DNA of 34,270 nucleotides from Rhodospirillaceae bacterium (lineage in GTDB: Bacteria; Pseudomonadota; Alphaproteobacteria; UBA2966). Shown one piece after another: positions 34,125 through 34,270 of the stretch. The position numbers were made by a program, and so were the translations under genes. The notes beneath the pieces were generated by a model. It was given only the letters and a program-made list of their open reading frames with translations. It searched no databases and was not told where the DNA came from. Each line of letters begins with the position of its first letter. Position 1 is the first letter of the stretch. The stretch covers positions 1 to 34,270 of the forward strand of contig NZDS01000182.1 in NCBI GenBank assembly GCA_002690215.1, in the 5' to 3' direction.

Positions 34125-34270
34125 ATGACGGAAGACGAAGATTTCGGTAAGCTTGACGACGAAGGGAAAGCAGATGAATTGGATGAGACATTAGCCCCCA
34201 TTTCCCAGATGAACTCGTTAATCGATGCCCTGAGATGGAGATTATGCTATAAGAATCAATATGTTGAGGA
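34125..34270 (+). CDS. Hypothetical acidic protein, cut by window end
   Basis: An ATG at 34125 opens a frame without stops to the end of the window (48 complete codons). The N-terminus is very acidic (MTEDEDFGKLDDEGKADE), followed by a more hydrophobic helix with LIDALRWRL. An AAGGA stands very close to the ATG and a GAGGGGGA lies 13 bases upstream. The 3' end is outside the window, so length and family are unknown. Confidence 0.45.
   Translation, partial: MTEDEDFGKLDDEGKADELDETLAPISQMNSLIDALRWRLCYKNQYVE

Larger units (their letters stand above)
31553..34270 (+). mobile_element. Integrative element inserted at tRNA-Ser (partial)
   Basis: From the broken tRNA onward the DNA is strikingly AT-rich compared with the operon to the left, the codon use changes, and the first gene is a tyrosine recombinase. 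The following genes are short with strong AGGAG-type ribosome binding sites, as in phages. The right end lies outside the window, so it cannot be said whether this is a prophage or another island. Confidence 0.7.

Overview
The window looks like a fragment of an alphaproteobacterial chromosome, most likely a Rhodospirillales-type organism. It is probably environmental or marine, and could be a metagenome assembly. The main clue is a conserved, GC-rich housekeeping block on the minus strand: rplU, rpmA, obgE, proB, proA, nadD, rsfS, rlmH, gpmI, envC, ctpA. Several of these genes join through 4-bp ATGA overlaps. The L21 protein carries a long Ala/Lys-rich tail, as seen in this group. A taxon cannot be fixed without searches.

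Layout. (1) 1-4170 is an accessory stretch of mixed, lower GC. It holds a DUF1326/DUF2182 pair, a phage spanin remnant with nested frames, a small secreted protein, a hypothetical exported protein and the 5'-truncated gene of a coiled-coil protein. It abuts ctpA, which is broken inside its PDZ domain. (2) 4170-7263 is the envC-gpmI part of the core. (3) 7457-15055 looks inserted between gpmI and rlmH. It contains a YrdC-like gene and a minus-strand operon: a MarR regulator, a tripartite tricarboxylate transporter (TctC, TctB, TctA), an MBL-fold hydrolase, a LeuC/LeuD-type hydratase and a decayed PEP-mutase/isocitrate-lyase-family gene. (4) 15250-21164 is the rest of the core, rlmH to rplU, with a good sigma70-like promoter before rplU and an intrinsic terminator after rpmA. 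(5) 21441-31334 is a plus-strand catabolic operon: a UbiD-family decarboxylase, a two-domain fused class III CoA-transferase, a TAXI-type TRAP receptor and fused TRAP permease, two tandem 4,5-dihydroxyphthalate-decarboxylase-like proteins and a class II aldolase-family protein. (6) 31509-34270 is the 5' half of a tRNA-Ser(CGA), cut just after the anticodon stem. It is followed at once by an AT-rich integrative element with a tyrosine recombinase and small phage-like genes, and it runs off the window.

How the genes may work together. The UbiD, CoA-transferase and TRAP set resembles the logic of anaerobic phthalate degradation: uptake, CoA activation by two CaiB-family subunits, then UbiD decarboxylation of the CoA ester. 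Two further decarboxylase-associated families share the operon, so an aromatic or other carboxylated substrate is likely. The second cluster suggests uptake of a di- or tricarboxylate, hydration by a LeuCD-like enzyme and cleavage by a lyase, but the lyase gene is now truncated. The substrates are inferred, not shown.

The points most worth checking are the broken ctpA junction, the apparent AUA start of rsfS, the fused CoA-transferase with only one intact catalytic Asp, and the split tRNA-Ser.
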